A DNA stretch of 64,000 nt from Paramyrothecium sp. XJ0827 (Eukaryota > Ascomycota > Sordariomycetes > Hypocreales > Stachybotryaceae): assembly GCA_020881915.1 (NCBI GenBank), contig JAJFPB010000014.1, positions 727,281 to 791,280 of the forward strand, given 5' to 3'. Of the stretch, positions 47,036 to 59,400 are shown piece by piece (within the stretch, counting starts at the first letter, position 1; each line of letters opens with the position of its first letter). Below the pieces are notes generated by a model. It saw nothing but the letters and a program-made list of their open reading frames with translations, was not told the origin of the DNA and ran no database searches. The translations under genes and the position numbers were made by a program.

Positions 47036-47344
47036 TCATCCGATCTCAAAGTGGGACCGGCTCATCCGATGAGGCCAGCGGGACGAGTGACCATTTGTCG
47101 TCGTCTTGCTTTCCGTAGTCGCCTTTTGAGTAGCTATTGCAGTGTGCAGGCGTGAGTTATCCTGCTGAAAACGCTGTGTGCCATTATCACGAGGCAGAAG
47201 ACCCTCCACAAGAGCCTCGCGATAGCTCTGGCCACTGTAGCCACCCCGAGCGCTGTTAAGATCGCGTCGCATAAGGATTGTGAGTTGTATCTCCTTGAGT
47301 GCCGTTAGCCACCAAAACATGTAGCGAACAAGGATATTATCCAA
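47036..47344 (-). pseudogene. Tc1/mariner-type transposase fragment
   Basis: The minus frame carries MRRDLNSARGGYSGQSYREA, LVEGLLP and RFQQDNSRLHTAIATQ. The last is the second catalytic block (QDNAxxH) of Tc1-like DDE transposases, and RGGYS..SY.EAL precedes it in many fungal members. After HTA the frame shifts and degenerates. No HTH part, third acidic block or terminal repeats are found. The upstream end overlaps the left arm of inverted-repeat element 2. Confidence 0.72.
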
Positions 47345-47527
47345 TTAGAAGTCGACAGAAGGTAGTGACTTTATGATACTAAGAGATTTCTAGCTCTCCG
47401 TGGTATTTATGTTCTAGCGCTATACATCAGAGCCGCTGTAAATAACCACAATACTGAGGTACGTGGGGGCTGACAAAGACGCCGTGGGGCGGCTACACGT
47501 TTGGTGGCTAACGGGCACTCAAGGAGA
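47289..47527. mobile_element. Inverted-repeat element 2 (239 bp)
   Basis: Arms 47289-47325 and 47492-47527 are inverted copies of each other (ATCTCCTTGAGTGCC, then GTTAGCCACCAAA) with about three differences. The 166-bp core begins ACAAGGATATTATCCAATTAGA and ends GTACGTGGGGGCTGAC...GTGGGG, as in element 1. Arms of elements 1 and 2 agree only at the outer TATCTCCTTG and the inner CATGT. Its left arm lies inside the Tc1-like frame. Confidence 0.6.
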
Positions 47528-47866
47528 TCGGGCCAACTAGCTTTATACATCCACACATTCCCGACAAGGTAGCCGTTCCATGGAAACAACACAACAAAAT
47601 CTGTCGGAAATGGAATCCAATATATCGATACAATGACATGATGTTGTATGGTCCTTAACGTAGGAGACTCGGTAACATCACCAATTGATAGGTTCCGGGA
47701 GGCATCAAGCTTGCAATTGGTCCCTCAAGCCACCAAAAATCTACCCCATTCAATAAACTGACAGTCTCTTCAAGGCTAATAGAGTTCCAAAAAAATGCAT
47801 CAGTTAATGCTTGTGGGGCTAGGACTCTGCACCCCCCTACCCCCCTTCCCCAAATAACCTCTTGGA
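47528..47866. other. Gap downstream of the GLEYA gene
   Basis: No gene supported. It contains the probable 3' untranslated region of the minus-strand GLEYA gene; a GGGGGTGC-type C/G run near 47825-47845 lies just past its stop. Confidence 0.35.
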
Positions 47867-48735
47867 TTAGATTTCATCTCTGAACACGTCCTGTGGTGAT
47901 GACCCCGTCGAGAAAAACCATCTGCATGAGAGCGGATATACGTTTCCGCTAAGATCATTTGTCGGCTGCTTAACATTAGGCGCCCGAATCGTAAAGTTAA
48001 AAGCTGAAGGACCGTTATAGTTTCCCATGACATTCCTAACTGGGTAATATGCTCCCTTGACAAGATAAACCTCCACGCAGCTATCAGGGTTCACAAAGTA
48101 GCCTCCTTTACTAACGACGAGCGGCTTCGCATTGGGCGAAGGCTCACCAGTATCGCAGCTGAAGGCATTCCCTCGCCCCAAAAAGATGTCGTTTTCGTTA
48201 TCTGCAGAGCTGCAGATGGTGAACACCCCCGTTACAGGAGCACGATAGAAACCATAATATACTAAGGTGAAGTTGTTGGCGTTGACAATGATACCACCGT
48301 TGGTCTCACGTGTCCAGCCGCCCGGGCCACCAGGGCCAGTGTCTTGTGGAAAGAAGGTGATGTTCGTTGAGGAGTAGTCAAGGCGTGTGAGACCCTCTGT
48401 GATGTAATAGGACGAAGGCACACTCCCACTGCCATAACCCCCAACAGGGTTCTGGTAATAATCTATGTTGAGTCCATCTGCTTTACAGCCAGGCAGGACT
48501 CCACATGGAGTAGGTTGGACGGGGGAGGAGGGCAAGTTGGAACTGGAAGGGGTGTTTGGATAACGACGGTAACAGGGCCTGTGCATGGCTTAAGAGTGGT
48601 GGAAGCGACAGATGATCCGACCCACGGGATGGTAGTGGTCGTTGTTGACGTAGGGAGTCGTCCTAAGTCTTGACATAGGCCTTTGTGCACGAAGAGAGCC
48701 CCGACAAGTAGTGCCGTGCGCATCATCCTACTCAT
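47867..48735 (-). pseudogene. GLEYA-domain adhesin, one frameshift
   Basis: Starts at ATG 48733-48735 with a secretion signal (MSRMMRTALLVGALFVHKGL, then CQD), a Thr-rich and Pro-rich stalk (TSTTTTTIPW, VPTCPPPP), and then the GLEYA domain: GLNIDYYQNPVGGYGSGSVP, NFTLVYYGFYRAPVTGVFTI, FLGRGNAFSC, YFVNPDSCVEVYLVKGAYYP, GPSAFNFTIRAP. It ends YPLSCRWFFSTGSSPQDVF. Stalk and domain are in different frames; one extra base in the G5 run at 48521-48525 (+ strand) would join them, giving about 289 residues. GLEYA domains bind sugars at the cell surface in fungal adhesion. Otherwise the gene has no damage, so the frameshift may be a sequencing error. Confidence 0.85.
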
Positions 48736-50198
48736 GATGGTTAGATCTTAAGCGTGTTCTGAGATTAAATTGAACTCTTCAAAGCTCTGGCGGTGGTCAA
48801 TTCAGCCTGAACCTGTCGGGTACGGGAGGGCAATATATAGACCTACAGGGCGCCGACCATCACGATCCTGCTCCCCTGCCCCGTCTATAAGAATATCGGC
48901 AAACGGTGAAGCAATATGCACGGCCTCGAGCATAGAGCTGATGCAGATTGTGCTGACCCGGCTAACTGCTGCCTACCATCAGGCAAAATCATTTTAAGTG
49001 ATTGGCCCTTCGGAGTCCGGGATTTCTCGTGTCTAGTTGGTGCGTCATGTGGCCTAAATTACAGCTCGCTTTTGCTTCAGGGTGCATCTCTTTCCGGTAG
49101 CGCAACGTATGTAAGGAGCCACTGTCGGGGCCCCAATTCAGCGTTAAAGTGCTGACTCGACCTTAGACAGCTGATCCCTTGAAGATGACTACTGTTTCAA
49201 GGTAGTATATTATGGCCGTAGCAAGCTGAAAGACGGCCAGAGTAGTACTGTTTGTGGATCTATCGCAGGTCTAGCCGGAGGAACTTGTCCTAACGACTTT
49301 GCGTCGGCACGTAACGCCCGTGACCGATTCCCTAAGCCGACAACCCCTGGAATAGAGGAGCTGACGATGTCGCCGAGCCACCCACCCACATTCGCCATCC
49401 AACAAGCACCCATACGTAGACGACCCTCCAATCGGGACCACGCCATACACCCACAGTCTGCATTATCGACGTTGATATTGAATGTGACCGCTACGAATCA
49501 TAATGGGTAGGAGAAAACATCCCCTCTTCGCCGACCATGCTCGGATAGACCATTTTCATGCCCGCTGACTCGTATTTCCTGCATACAGTTTCTTTGCATG
49601 TTATATGTCCATTTACAACCATCCCTTTGCCAAGCGCTGCTGGACCATGCCTGAAAGGATTTACGCTTGCGCGAACCCTATGCGTTCGCCTAAGTACCGA
49701 TACCCTCAGCTGGTCTCAAATCCCGGCTGCATGTACGAATACAGACGCTGCAATTAGGATTGGTGGAGCCATGTTGAGTTCAGCTCGGTCCACCACTGTA
49801 GGGGATCCCAATTTGGTAGTGCAACATACGATTTTGACACTCAGTTGGCCGTGTCGGCCTGGGCGATGCATGCACATCCGTTTAATTTGGTAAAGAAAAG
49901 AGATTAAGTTAAATCCAGCTGGCTTGTTGTCAGCCACTCGAGTTTCGTTAATGTTGTCGTGTATCCCCCAGATAGAGGAGTCGCAAGATGGTAAAGGTAT
50001 ATTAAGGGGCTGCTCTTCTGAAGGGACAGCTGATCGATCGTCATCGCACAAACAAAGGTTTATGGTGCAAATCACTTCTATACAAACCAGCACTCGGGTT
50101 ATCTCTCAAACTTCCAATTCTTCACAATCCACCTTCATTTATTCCTCTTTAGCTCAACCTACATCCACAGATTTCTCCTTGCTCGTCCCACCATAGCC
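48736..50198. other. Gene-free stretch between divergent genes
   Basis: Upstream regions of the GLEYA gene (minus) and the tectonin-like gene (plus). Short frames (48770-48997, 49210-49446, 49558-49893) have no motif. 50090-50195 is C/T-rich with the sequence CACC ATAGCC ATG at the end, a good fungal leader for the gene at 50199. Confidence 0.4.
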
Positions 50199-50693
50199 AT
50201 GTCCTGCGGCGGAGCGTATATCACCAAGATTTCCATAGCGTTCGTCGAAATCGACCACAACCCCAGGACCGTGCAGCTTGTCCAGGCCGGCGGCAAGCTA
50301 TACCAGCGCCATGATAATGGCCAGATCTGGAAGTTCAACGGTTCGCTCAGCGCGCCTCATTGGTCGATAATCTCTGGCAACGACAGTCTCCTCGCCATTG
50401 CCGGATGTCCTAAGCACCTATACAAACTCCGCACGAACGGCGAGCTTCTGAGGCTCAACGAGTCGTCGGGGGAGTTTGAGGTGATTCGGAAGCTGTACAA
50501 TGTCAAAGATGTAATTGCTTCAGACAAGAACTTCTATTACATTTTGGCTGGTCAAAGTGACCCCGGAATTGGCATGGCAGATATTGATGATCCATCGCCG
50601 TCCTATGCTGAGCTCCAGAAGCTATACAAAGAGAGCCAGGCGAACCTGCTTGCGGCCCTTGCTGAGAACGTTCGTTTGAAGGGTAGTAGCTAA
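50199..50693 (+). CDS. Tectonin-like beta-propeller protein (164 aa)
   Basis: Intact frame, ATG in a good context after a pyrimidine-rich leader, TAA at 50691-50693. Repeated blades are visible: QLVQAGGKLYQRHDNGQIWK, WSIISGNDSLLAIAGCPKHL and YKLRTNGELLRLNE, then a third imperfect one. The x-LYxxxxxGxIWxx pattern is that of tectonin/tachylectin-type propellers, which bind glycans or scaffold proteins. Only about three blades are present, so a full propeller would need assembly or the gene is a shortened paralogue. The C-terminal 40 residues (ADIDDPSPSYAELQKLYKES, then ANLLAALAENVRLKG) form a probable coiled coil, which would allow such assembly. No signal peptide, so cytosolic. Family assignment is by pattern only. 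Confidence 0.62.
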   Translation: MSCGGAYITKISIAFVEIDHNPRTVQLVQAGGKLYQRHDNGQIWKFNGSLSAPHWSIISGNDSLLAIAGCPKHLYKLRTNGELLRLNESSGEFEVIRKLYNVKDVIASDKNFYYILAGQSDPGIGMADIDDPSPSYAELQKLYKESQANLLAALAENVRLKGSS

Positions 50694-50935
50694 GCCGCTA
50701 ACAAGCTGTTAGAACTACGGAACTATTACGGGGTGAATGAATGCACCATCTAGCAGCCATCTTAAAGCTGCCTGGCTAGGGGTTTATTAATAAAAAAAAA
50801 ATTTCTTCATCTGCAAGATCTAGCTTAAATTATAACGTATTACATATGTGAGTCGTACATATGAGCGTGTGGTACATATAAGCGAGCGGTACACTTCACT
50901 ACTGCTTACTAGATATATCGTGGACCATAGCACAA
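50694..50935. other. 3' flank of the tectonin-like gene with a pogo-like end
   Basis: An A-rich run near 50790 may serve polyadenylation. 50836-50892 (AACGTATTACATATGTGAGT, then two units TACATATGAGCGTGTGG and TACATATAAGCGAGCGG) is laid out like the pogo ends at 22757 and 51596, and may be the end of a related element. Confidence 0.4.
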
Positions 50936-50944
50936 AGGAGCCTT

Positions 50945-51290
50945 ATTGTTGTTGTTGTTATTGTTGTGTATTTTCCGTCCAGCAGCCTAAAGGCCGCTCA
51001 AGTCGCCTGTAGGGGCACAGGTCGTTCCCGAACGCTGCTGATGTGGGCTTCGGCCTCCGCCACACTAGCCGCCACCGTCACGAAAGCTCCTGTGATAGCT
51101 TGTGCTCCGATCTTCTGCACACGGGTAGCATTTTCGCTCTCTTGTCGATGCATGCATGCCTCCACACGTTGGATGCATAATCGACGACTGGGGCTACCAT
51201 GGCCGTGAGGAGCTGGCGTGCTGTCGCTGGAGACGAGCCCTTTTGGCAGGGAAGTGGGGGTAATTCAGACTTTCCACGCATCCACGCCAT
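50945..51290 (-). pseudogene. LINE (Tad1-like) 3' end with TTG microsatellite tail
   Basis: Minus frame: SPATARQLLTAMVAPVVDYA, SNVWRHAC, then, after a shift near 51130, RVQKIGAQAITGAF, VAASVAEAEAHISSVRER. This is the conserved segment after the RT domain of Tad1/jockey-like elements (PVVDYAS.VW, IGAQAITGAF, AEAEA). It is followed at 50945-50969 by a (TTG)n run on the + strand, that is (CAA)n at the element's 3' end, as in other non-LTR elements. 5'-truncated and frameshifted. Confidence 0.8.
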
Positions 51291-51594
51291 TCGGTCCCCG
51301 TCTTATTAATGTTCCTCCTATCTTTGGTTATTGGACCAATCATGAATGCACTCCTCGGCTTCGGGCATAACTTATCATGCCGTTGGTGCCCAACACCTTC
51401 TGTGAGAGTGTAACTTTACGGTCAAGGTGGAAGGAGCAGGGTGGTACGAGACATCGGAAATTACGGCCCGGAATAGCTGCCATGCCATTACATAAAAACA
51501 AGCAAGCATAATGATAATTTCCTCAATACTGGCGCCGAGGTGAAGCAGGCCAGCTCACCAGACAACTTAATGGGAAGATTCGCGAATTAATAGT
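51291..51594. other. Gap, no feature
   Basis: Normal composition. No open frame, repeat or motif recognised. Confidence 0.35.
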
Positions 51595-51595
51595 A

Positions 51596-51845
51596 ACGTG
51601 CATGATAAGCGAGCAACACAGACAAGCGAGCGACACAGAAATCTCAACCCTCAAGACCGAAACTTCAATAAAAACACAACAGACCATTTAATCATTTGAA
51701 ACTAACTACTATACTCATCGCCAGAAGCTGGAATATCTGCCTTGCATGTTCTTGTATTATGCCCGGGCTTGCCGCAAACACCACAACGCCTTTCCCTCAG
51801 TTACGCTAACCTTCCTTGACTACCTCTCGGAGTTCTCTCTTGGTA
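51596..51845 (-). mobile_element. Pogo-type transposon end, truncated
   Basis: Starts ACGTGCATGATAAGCGAGCA with two tandem units (AAGCGAGCAACACAGA and AAGCGAGCGACACAGA), the same layout as the intact element at 22757. Inward, the minus strand encodes the end of the transposase: RRCGVCGKPGHNTRTCKADI, a CCHC knuckle matching CRTCGNTGHNSRTC. Homology stops near 51845, where AT-rich DNA begins. It is a different subfamily from the 22757 copy, judging by many substitutions. Confidence 0.78.
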
Positions 51846-52269
51846 TACAAATGGCCAATTCCTACCTAAATAGCGCGTCTACCTAAGTAAAAATAGTTAG
51901 ACTATAAACGAGATTAGCCTAGATTAGCTTTAGTACTTTAAGAATTATAGAGAGTTATTCCGTGCTTAGGTATAGAATTAGGTTAGGTATATATAACTAT
52001 ATCTTTATATTTATAAGAGGTAACTTCCCCTGTCATTAATGGTAAACGGCGTTTAGTAAACGGCAATTAATTTAAGTGGGAAATAAGAAGCGCGCTAGCA
52101 GGACATGGGGCAGCCGGCAATTTAAAATAGAGGTAGCTAGCAATTTATCAATTCTTAATAAATTAAAGGATTTAGAACTAAAAAAAAAGAAATATATATT
52201 AATAGAATATAGCTAATTAAGATACAGTTTATGCAGGAGTATTAATAGTTATTACAGTAATAGAATAGC
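51846..52269. other. AT-rich flank of the mutated helicase
   Basis: Moderately AT-rich. Apart from AAACGGC(G)-type short repeats near 52043-52065 (GTAAACGGCGTTTAGTAAACGG) nothing is recognised. Confidence 0.35.
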
Positions 52270-55200
52270 ATGGCAGAAGCGAATATTATTTCAGCTATTA
52301 ATAAGGATTAGAGTAGGGTCCCAATTAGTATTAAACCTTAACCACAAGAATAAAGGGGCCAAGCTAGAATACAAAGACTAAGAATACTCTAGTCCTTATT
52401 ATCTAATTATTATTTAACTTACATATAATAGATCTCTTTTAGTACAACCCAAAATTATAGGTATTAACTTATTAGAAGTACTATACTACTATTATTAGTT
52501 ATTAAATTAAGCTATACTTATAGGTATTACCCCACATACTAAGGCTAGATAATATTAAGCTAGTATAAGTATAGGCATCTAAACTCAATATTATATAGGA
52601 CTCCAAAAATATCTACAATATTCCTAGGCCAGAGGAATATAGTTATACTATTAAAGGTCTTAGACCTATAAAAACCAATAGATTATAATACAAGCTATAA
52701 CCTAGATACCCCTTTATAGGTACAGAGCTAAAGAGGATATAGAAGTATTTCTAAGTAAAACATAAGTAGGATCCTAAAACAAAAGCCAGCCAGAGACCAT
52801 CCCAGATTAGCTCTAAAGTACAGAATATACTATAGAGAAGCAGCATATATTACCAGCAACTATTTATAAAGGGACCAAGAAGCAATTACTTTAAGATTAA
52901 AAGAGACCAAGGAGCTAGTGCAGTTCAGATAGTTAATAAAGAGTAGCGCAAGCATAAGGTCTATAACACATTAGCCGCTTTTAGAGATAAGACTACCCAT
53001 ATGCAGCAACAAGAAGTAGAGAGAATTAAAGAGCAGTATAATATCGGGCCACCAAACGCCTAGCTACACTAACTCAGAGTAGTACGCCATTTAAAGGACT
53101 TTATAGAATAAAAAGAGTTCCTCCTTTATTTTATCTTACTTAAGAATAAGGTTAATAAAGAAGAGATAATAAATAAGGATAATTAGGTATTACAATATAT
53201 ATATACTACTATCCAAAGAATTATAAGGCGGGGCAGAGTAATTGCGTGCATTAAGATTATATTATAGAATGCCTTATTTGAAGTAAATAGAACTAATATT
53301 AAGAAGGAGCGGAGCTAGCTATTTTATTTCCTATATATAAGAGAGATAAGAAAGGCATATATAAAAGTATATATATAGCTATTTAGCTATCTCATTCAGG
53401 CTATAATATTTAAGAATACCAAGTATAGGCTACTATTTATATTAAGCAAGAGGCAAAGGGTTATATATAGAGTAATAATAGATATTACTAACTAACTTAC
53501 TAATCTTAATAATAGTTATATAGTAGAAAGGCTAAATATAAAAGGGCTATAAATAGAACTAGATAATATAGTAATAGAAATGTATCTATTAATACTAGAC
53601 TATTTTACAAAGGTAACCAAATATAATAGTATACTAGTCAGCTTTATTATAGTACTTAGTATGCACCTAGATAAGACATAGGAGTCATTTATTAATTTAA
53701 TACTAAAGTTATCTACAATTATAGCTATCTCTTACCTCTTTATAGTAAAGTACGCTATATATAAGTAGAAGAATTTAATTAAAAGATAAATAGAAGAAGA
53801 TATAGCAAAGTAAGAGACTAAGGAATATAATCCTAGTTATTTTAATATTATATCTAACTTAATAAGGCGCTTTATAGTAGGAGAGGGTAAGGGTTAGTAA
53901 ATAATACCTATATAATTTATTATTTAGCTATATAACTATGGGATTTTAGTAGCCTAAAATAATATAAAGTAGGGATTAGTTAGCTAGAATAGGGAGGATA
54001 TAATATATAAGGGAATCTAAACCAGTGTAGTTAGTATTTAATTAATGCTATAAATAATATTATAATAAGTAGAAGAAATTTTATTTAAGGAGCTACTTTT
54101 TATCCAGGATTACTACCTAAATATAATATTAAATAATATAGGTCTACCTATTATTCCCTAGGATAAAATCATTAATAATACTACTAATATAACCATTAGG
54201 TATTCATTTATAAGCCAGCTATTAGAATTAGATAAATCTAGTAATAGCTAGGTTATAAATAAAATTACATTATTAGATCTATTGCAGCAGGTTTAAATTA
54301 AAGTAAATAAAGTAGTACAGGGTAGTATCTACCTATGCCCCAAGAAGATAGTATAGTATAGCTAAGTAATTAAGTAATTCCTAGAACTCCTACTATTTCT
54401 AGTATATATTACCTACAGTTAGCCTACATAAGGGCCCAAATTACTTACTATTTACTATTAAAATATAGCTAATAGCAATATCTACAATATTATAATAGAC
54501 TATAGACTACTAATACTTATAATAGGCTACTACAAAGGCTTCTTATAGTCTAAGCAATTAAAGGTAATATAGTATTTTCTCCTACATAAAATAAGTATAC
54601 TATTTATATATTATCTCTAGCTTATACTACTATTCTAGGAGGATCTATAGGTTAATATAATAGAAAAGGAAGAGTTAAGTCCAAGTATTTAGGTAATAGA
54701 GAATATACTTATAAATAAAGGTAATAATAATAATTTATATAGTAATAGATATATTTTAATATCCTTAAATAAGCGTAGCTTATATTATTACTAGATATAA
54801 TATTAAGATAGTAAGTAATAAAGTAATAAGAAGGAGGTATAGTAGCTAGGTTCAGGCTCCTACTAGACTTTACTATAAATAAGCTACATACTAAAGAGAA
54901 ATAATTTGATTAGGTATAAATAAGGTTTTACCCTTAGTAACTAGTAATATCTATTTACTACTATTACTTGGTAATATTTTCGAACCATAATAACCATATA
55001 GCTATTATTTATAGATTAAATAAATAAAGGTTACTACAATAAGAGTAATAAAGAAAATATAAAGAATAGTAGCCTATAGGATAAGTAGGTAGAGTATAAG
55101 TCTCTAATAACTAGATTAATATATAGTAAGCTAATTATAGAAGGTAGCTTTAAGACCAATAAGTACTATCTTAATTTCCAGTATATTAGCAAAGAGTGGC

Positions 55201-56040
55201 ACTAACTACTGGGATTTCTATCTACTATAGGTAGGTTTAGGGATATCCTACAACCTAGCTATAAGCAAAAAACCCCATCTATATATTATAAAGCTCTGCG
55301 CAAGTTACAGCTAGTATAATAGAAGACCTTATAGTATATAAATATAAATAGAGAGTTAAAGCAACTTTATAGGGACTATACCTAATTTCGTAGCAAGTAA
55401 TAGCAGGCAGTAGAGACAATTATATAAAATAAGAGTCCTATATTTATAATTATAGATATTAGGCAGGGAAAGAGTATATACTTTATACTACCAGCAGTAA
55501 GCTACATTAGGGGGATTACTATAGTAGTTATACCACTTATATTACTACTAGGCAATATAATAGGGCAATATAAAGAGCTTAGTATCCCCTATGTAGAGTA
55601 GAGAATAGATTATACACCTAGTAATATAAGCCTAGTATTTATAATACCAGAATCTACACTAATTAAATACTTCCTAGACTACCTCAAGGCACTATATATT
55701 ACTATAAGACTAGATAGGGTAGTTATTAATAAGAGCTATATTATATTAGAAGGCATACCTGCCTTCTGGCCATAACTACAGAAGTTAGATTAATTAACTC
55801 TTATTAGGGTATAAATAGTATACCTTATAGTAATATTACTACTGCAGTAGAAGAGCAAACTTTTTAAGCTTACTAATACCTAGCTAGAGGATATTAAAAT
55901 AATCTAGATAAGAATAATATATAGGAATATTACATATAGTATTCTTGGGATTAAACCAAGTCCAGCCTAGAACACTAGTAAAGCCATAATAGAGGCCATA
56001 TTATTAACTATTAGTTAGAAGCTAGAGGAGTACCTCTAGC
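52270..56040 (+). pseudogene. RIP-mutated telomere-linked helicase copy
   Basis: Starts near ATG 52270. With RIP stops ignored it follows the helicase gene to its right: a C2H2-like lead and SIYYQQLFIKGPRSNYFKIK (52835-52900; compare GVYCQRFFPSRAGSAWFEV at 56853), a long middle region, ISKEWHxLLGF (55185; compare ISHELHRFFGF), then RecQ motif I GKSIYFILPAV (55460), ITIVVIPLILLLGNI (Ia), VFIIPEST, VVINKSYIILEG (II) and IVYLIVILL (III). It is cut at about 56040, after motif III. Mutation is weaker than in the Gypsy block (some CA and TG remain). TLH genes lie next to telomeres in many fungi; their role is uncertain. This copy is dead. Confidence 0.82.
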
Positions 56041-56438
56041 CTATCACTTATGACTTGTGCCATGGACTCAAAGGTTTTTGAAATTACATACATTTTATTT
56101 TCGCGCTAATGAAACTGGCGTCCATGGTTTTTGCAAAGTGGCGTCTATGGTTTTTGGGTTAGACAGCAGTAAAATACATAATATATATATCAATAGAGAG
56201 CCACGATCTTGGAGACTAAGCACGTATGTTTTTATTTAAAATGAAGCAGAATTGCATTTCTGGTGGCCATCCGAAATTCGGCCCAAGTAAATGAAGTGAG
56301 GTTGAGAGTGGGTCCCGACGACCAGGGAGGCCATGTTAAGGGGATAGAGCCAGCCATAATAAAGGTAGAGATAACCCATTTCCATTTAAGTAATCCAACT
56401 TCAACCATTCATTGCCACCGATTAAGGGTTAAGTAAAA
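56041..56438. promoter_or_regulatory. Junction and upstream region of the second helicase
   Basis: Two copies of GGCGTC/GGCGTCTATGGTTTTTG-like sequence (56109-56156) lie just past the break of the mutated copy. 56270-56438 returns to normal GC and leads to the ATG at 56439. No TATA box is evident. The switch from mutated to unmutated DNA is abrupt at about 56040-56050. Confidence 0.4.
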
Positions 56439-59400
56439 ATGGAGGCATTCGGTCCATTCACAAAGTTACCCGAATATCCATTCATGCTTTGTAACCAATG
56501 TGAGCATGCATGTATTGCCGATGAGGTTCAGACGCATTTACGGAGACATCATCGAGATATTGATAGCAAGGAAAGGGCGAAGATCATCCAAGCGGTAAAG
56601 TTAATCCCGGGAATTATTTATGACCAGACGCAGTTAAGACAATACCCGTTGCCGGTGGAAGCCATCGAGCCGGTGCCAATCATCGCCAGGCCACAGCCAG
56701 ATGGTATAAGATGTAATCAGTGCCCATATATTGTCCGACGAGAGAAGCATATGCGGGATCACGCCACGGATAAGCACCAGTGGAAAAATGAACGGAGACA
56801 AGGCGATAGTTCCCGAAGAAGAACCCATCAAGCGGAGCGGCTTGTGCCATGGACGACCGGCGTTTATTGCCAACGGTTTTTCCCGTCCCGAGCCGGCAGT
56901 GCATGGTTCGAAGTTCGAGAGCCAGGTGTTAAACCAGAGCCAGAAGCCGAGGAACGAGACATCATGCGAAAGATTGAGGAGTTCCACAGTACGCAAGAGC
57001 AGCGGTTCAAGGAAGCCGAGAAAGAAGATCGGATCGAAGAAGTGAACCAGAAATTCGAGGCCAACGCATGGTTGGGCAGGGTGGGTTGGTCAGTCCATTT
57101 GAAGGGTTTAGACCGCAATGCATTGCGGGCCATGACCAGACCCATCGGGGACGAAGAGGGTGTGTTGCGGCAGGTGTGCGAGAGTTTAGACCGTACCATG
57201 GAATGGTCGAGGGTTTATGCCGCCCGAGCAAAGTTGGGACAGCCGCGTTATTCGAAATCAACCGGCGAGAAGTTGGGAAGAAACCCGCACAACCGTTTGA
57301 AGGGCGGATGGAAGATGATTCATGGATACGATATAAGGAGGTATGGCGCAAGATCACAAGCATATGGTACCGAACGCAGCAACAGGAAGACGAGGACGAA
57401 CGACCGCCGTATCAGTTCACGAGCGCACAGCAGGCAGCGTGGGATGCATTCATACAGCATGCACGAACCCGCGACGAAGCGTTCCAGGGCAAGAGTAAAC
57501 CAACAAACAATCCGCCATCGGATGGAGCAATTGATCGGCAGTGTTTGGAGATGGTTATGTTGTTTTTGGATCATCAGGTGGGCGATAATGAACATCAGAA
57601 TGCCATTGTTAGCGCGTTGGCCGTATTAGGCATTCGCGAAGATGGTGGTTGGTACGACCCGTCGGATTATACACCCGTTTTGTCAGCCGTGATCAAGGTG
57701 GCCCGCATGTTTGCCATCGGTTGGGCATATCGGCAACGCGAGGAAGAGGTGCAGTTAACCAGGAGGGTGCACAATATGGAGGAGAGATTAGCACGCGAGC
57801 GTACGCCGGGCATGTTCACCCGCGTACGGAAAATGGTTCGTAAGTTTATGACCCGTGTCGGCGACGGACGATCAGAACAACCCGGCCCGATGGATTGGAT
57901 ATTGGAGACACGGACATACGGCATGCACATTCGGTTCAATACAACGGCGGGCGGCAGCATCGATTGGAAGGGAGAGCAAGTCCAATACAAGCGAACCAAG
58001 TTCACAATGGGTCAATTAACGGAAATGATACACGCCGTCGTCGTCGAGGCGAGGGAGTTATTATGCAAGTTGGCCATGGTTGACGGCAGCGAAGAAGGGT
58101 TCAGCAAGTTACCGCATATCCCGTGGGATCGTGTGGAGGACGACAATAGCGAGGACAAGGTGGGTTATTCGTTTTTAGAGGACAGCCGCAACACATGGTT
58201 GGAGCAAGGCAAGGGTTGGGTATTCACACGGTTGGTTCAGCGCAAGGAACTGCAAAAGAATGGATTTCGACCGATGAAAAGCAAAAGCATCCGTACAAAA
58301 AGAAGGCATTGCAGGAGTACAGCAAAATATTGGAGCGGTTCCGGGAGTTGATGTGGTTTTTGAAGCATTTATTGTCAATGCCCGCGCGATTATGGGAAAT
58401 TTTAGGAATACGGTATAAGAACACCAGCAACGGCGGCACACGCAACATTTTTATCCACAACGGCGACGTATGTTTCGTTACAGCATACCATAAAATTTCC
58501 AGCAAACGGGCCAGGCGAAAATCATTCACCGTTTTATACCCAGAGAGGTTGGGGAATTATTGGTTTGGTATTTGTGGTTGGTGTTGCCGTTTTGGCAGCA
58601 GTGTGCAGGGTATGGTCAAGGGTGCAGACCAAGTAAGCCCATTTTTATGGAGCGAAGAGATCGCATACCGCAAGCGGCACCACAACAGCGACGAAGACGA
58701 GGGATATAGCAGCGAGGAGGAAGGAGAAAGGGAGTTTGGAGAAGAAAAGGGTAGTACGGACGGAATTGGCAACAAGGAGAGTTTGGCACAAGCAAGGTCA
58801 AGTCGGGCAAGTCGGTCAAGTCAGGTAGGTCGGTCAAGTCGGTCAAGCCAGTCGGAAGACGAAGGCATCGATATGACCATACCCGTTGAATGGAAGAATT
58901 GGGTGGGGAAAGAAAATGGACACCGGATCGGGCGCGGCGAATTTTACAGCAGATCAGCCAGCGATTAATGGGTTGTCGGTTGAATATCAGCGTATGGCGG
59001 CACATCGCCATCGCGATATCCAACCGGTATTTAGGAGGCAAGTTTGCAAAGAGGGTGGGAGAAGACGGGGTGGAATACGAAGACGAGGACGGGATCGACA
59101 ATGACGCGGCGGATTTACAGGCCGGCCACCAATCGCATATCGCGGGTATAATTTATGCGCGAGAGTTACAACAAGGGTTAGGAGGCACAGCGCGGATGCG
59201 GAGGAATTCCGGAACATCAGCCACGAGTTACATCGATTTTTCGGGTTCGGTACAGGGGCGAGTGCGCAGGGCGGGCGGAAGCGCAAGCGAGATCAGTTCG
59301 AAAGCGAGCGGGAGGAAGGGCGATTCCGACGATTACATCGGTTACGGCAAGTCGATATTTCCGGACAGTTACAGCAGATGATGGGACGAGGACAGAGTTT

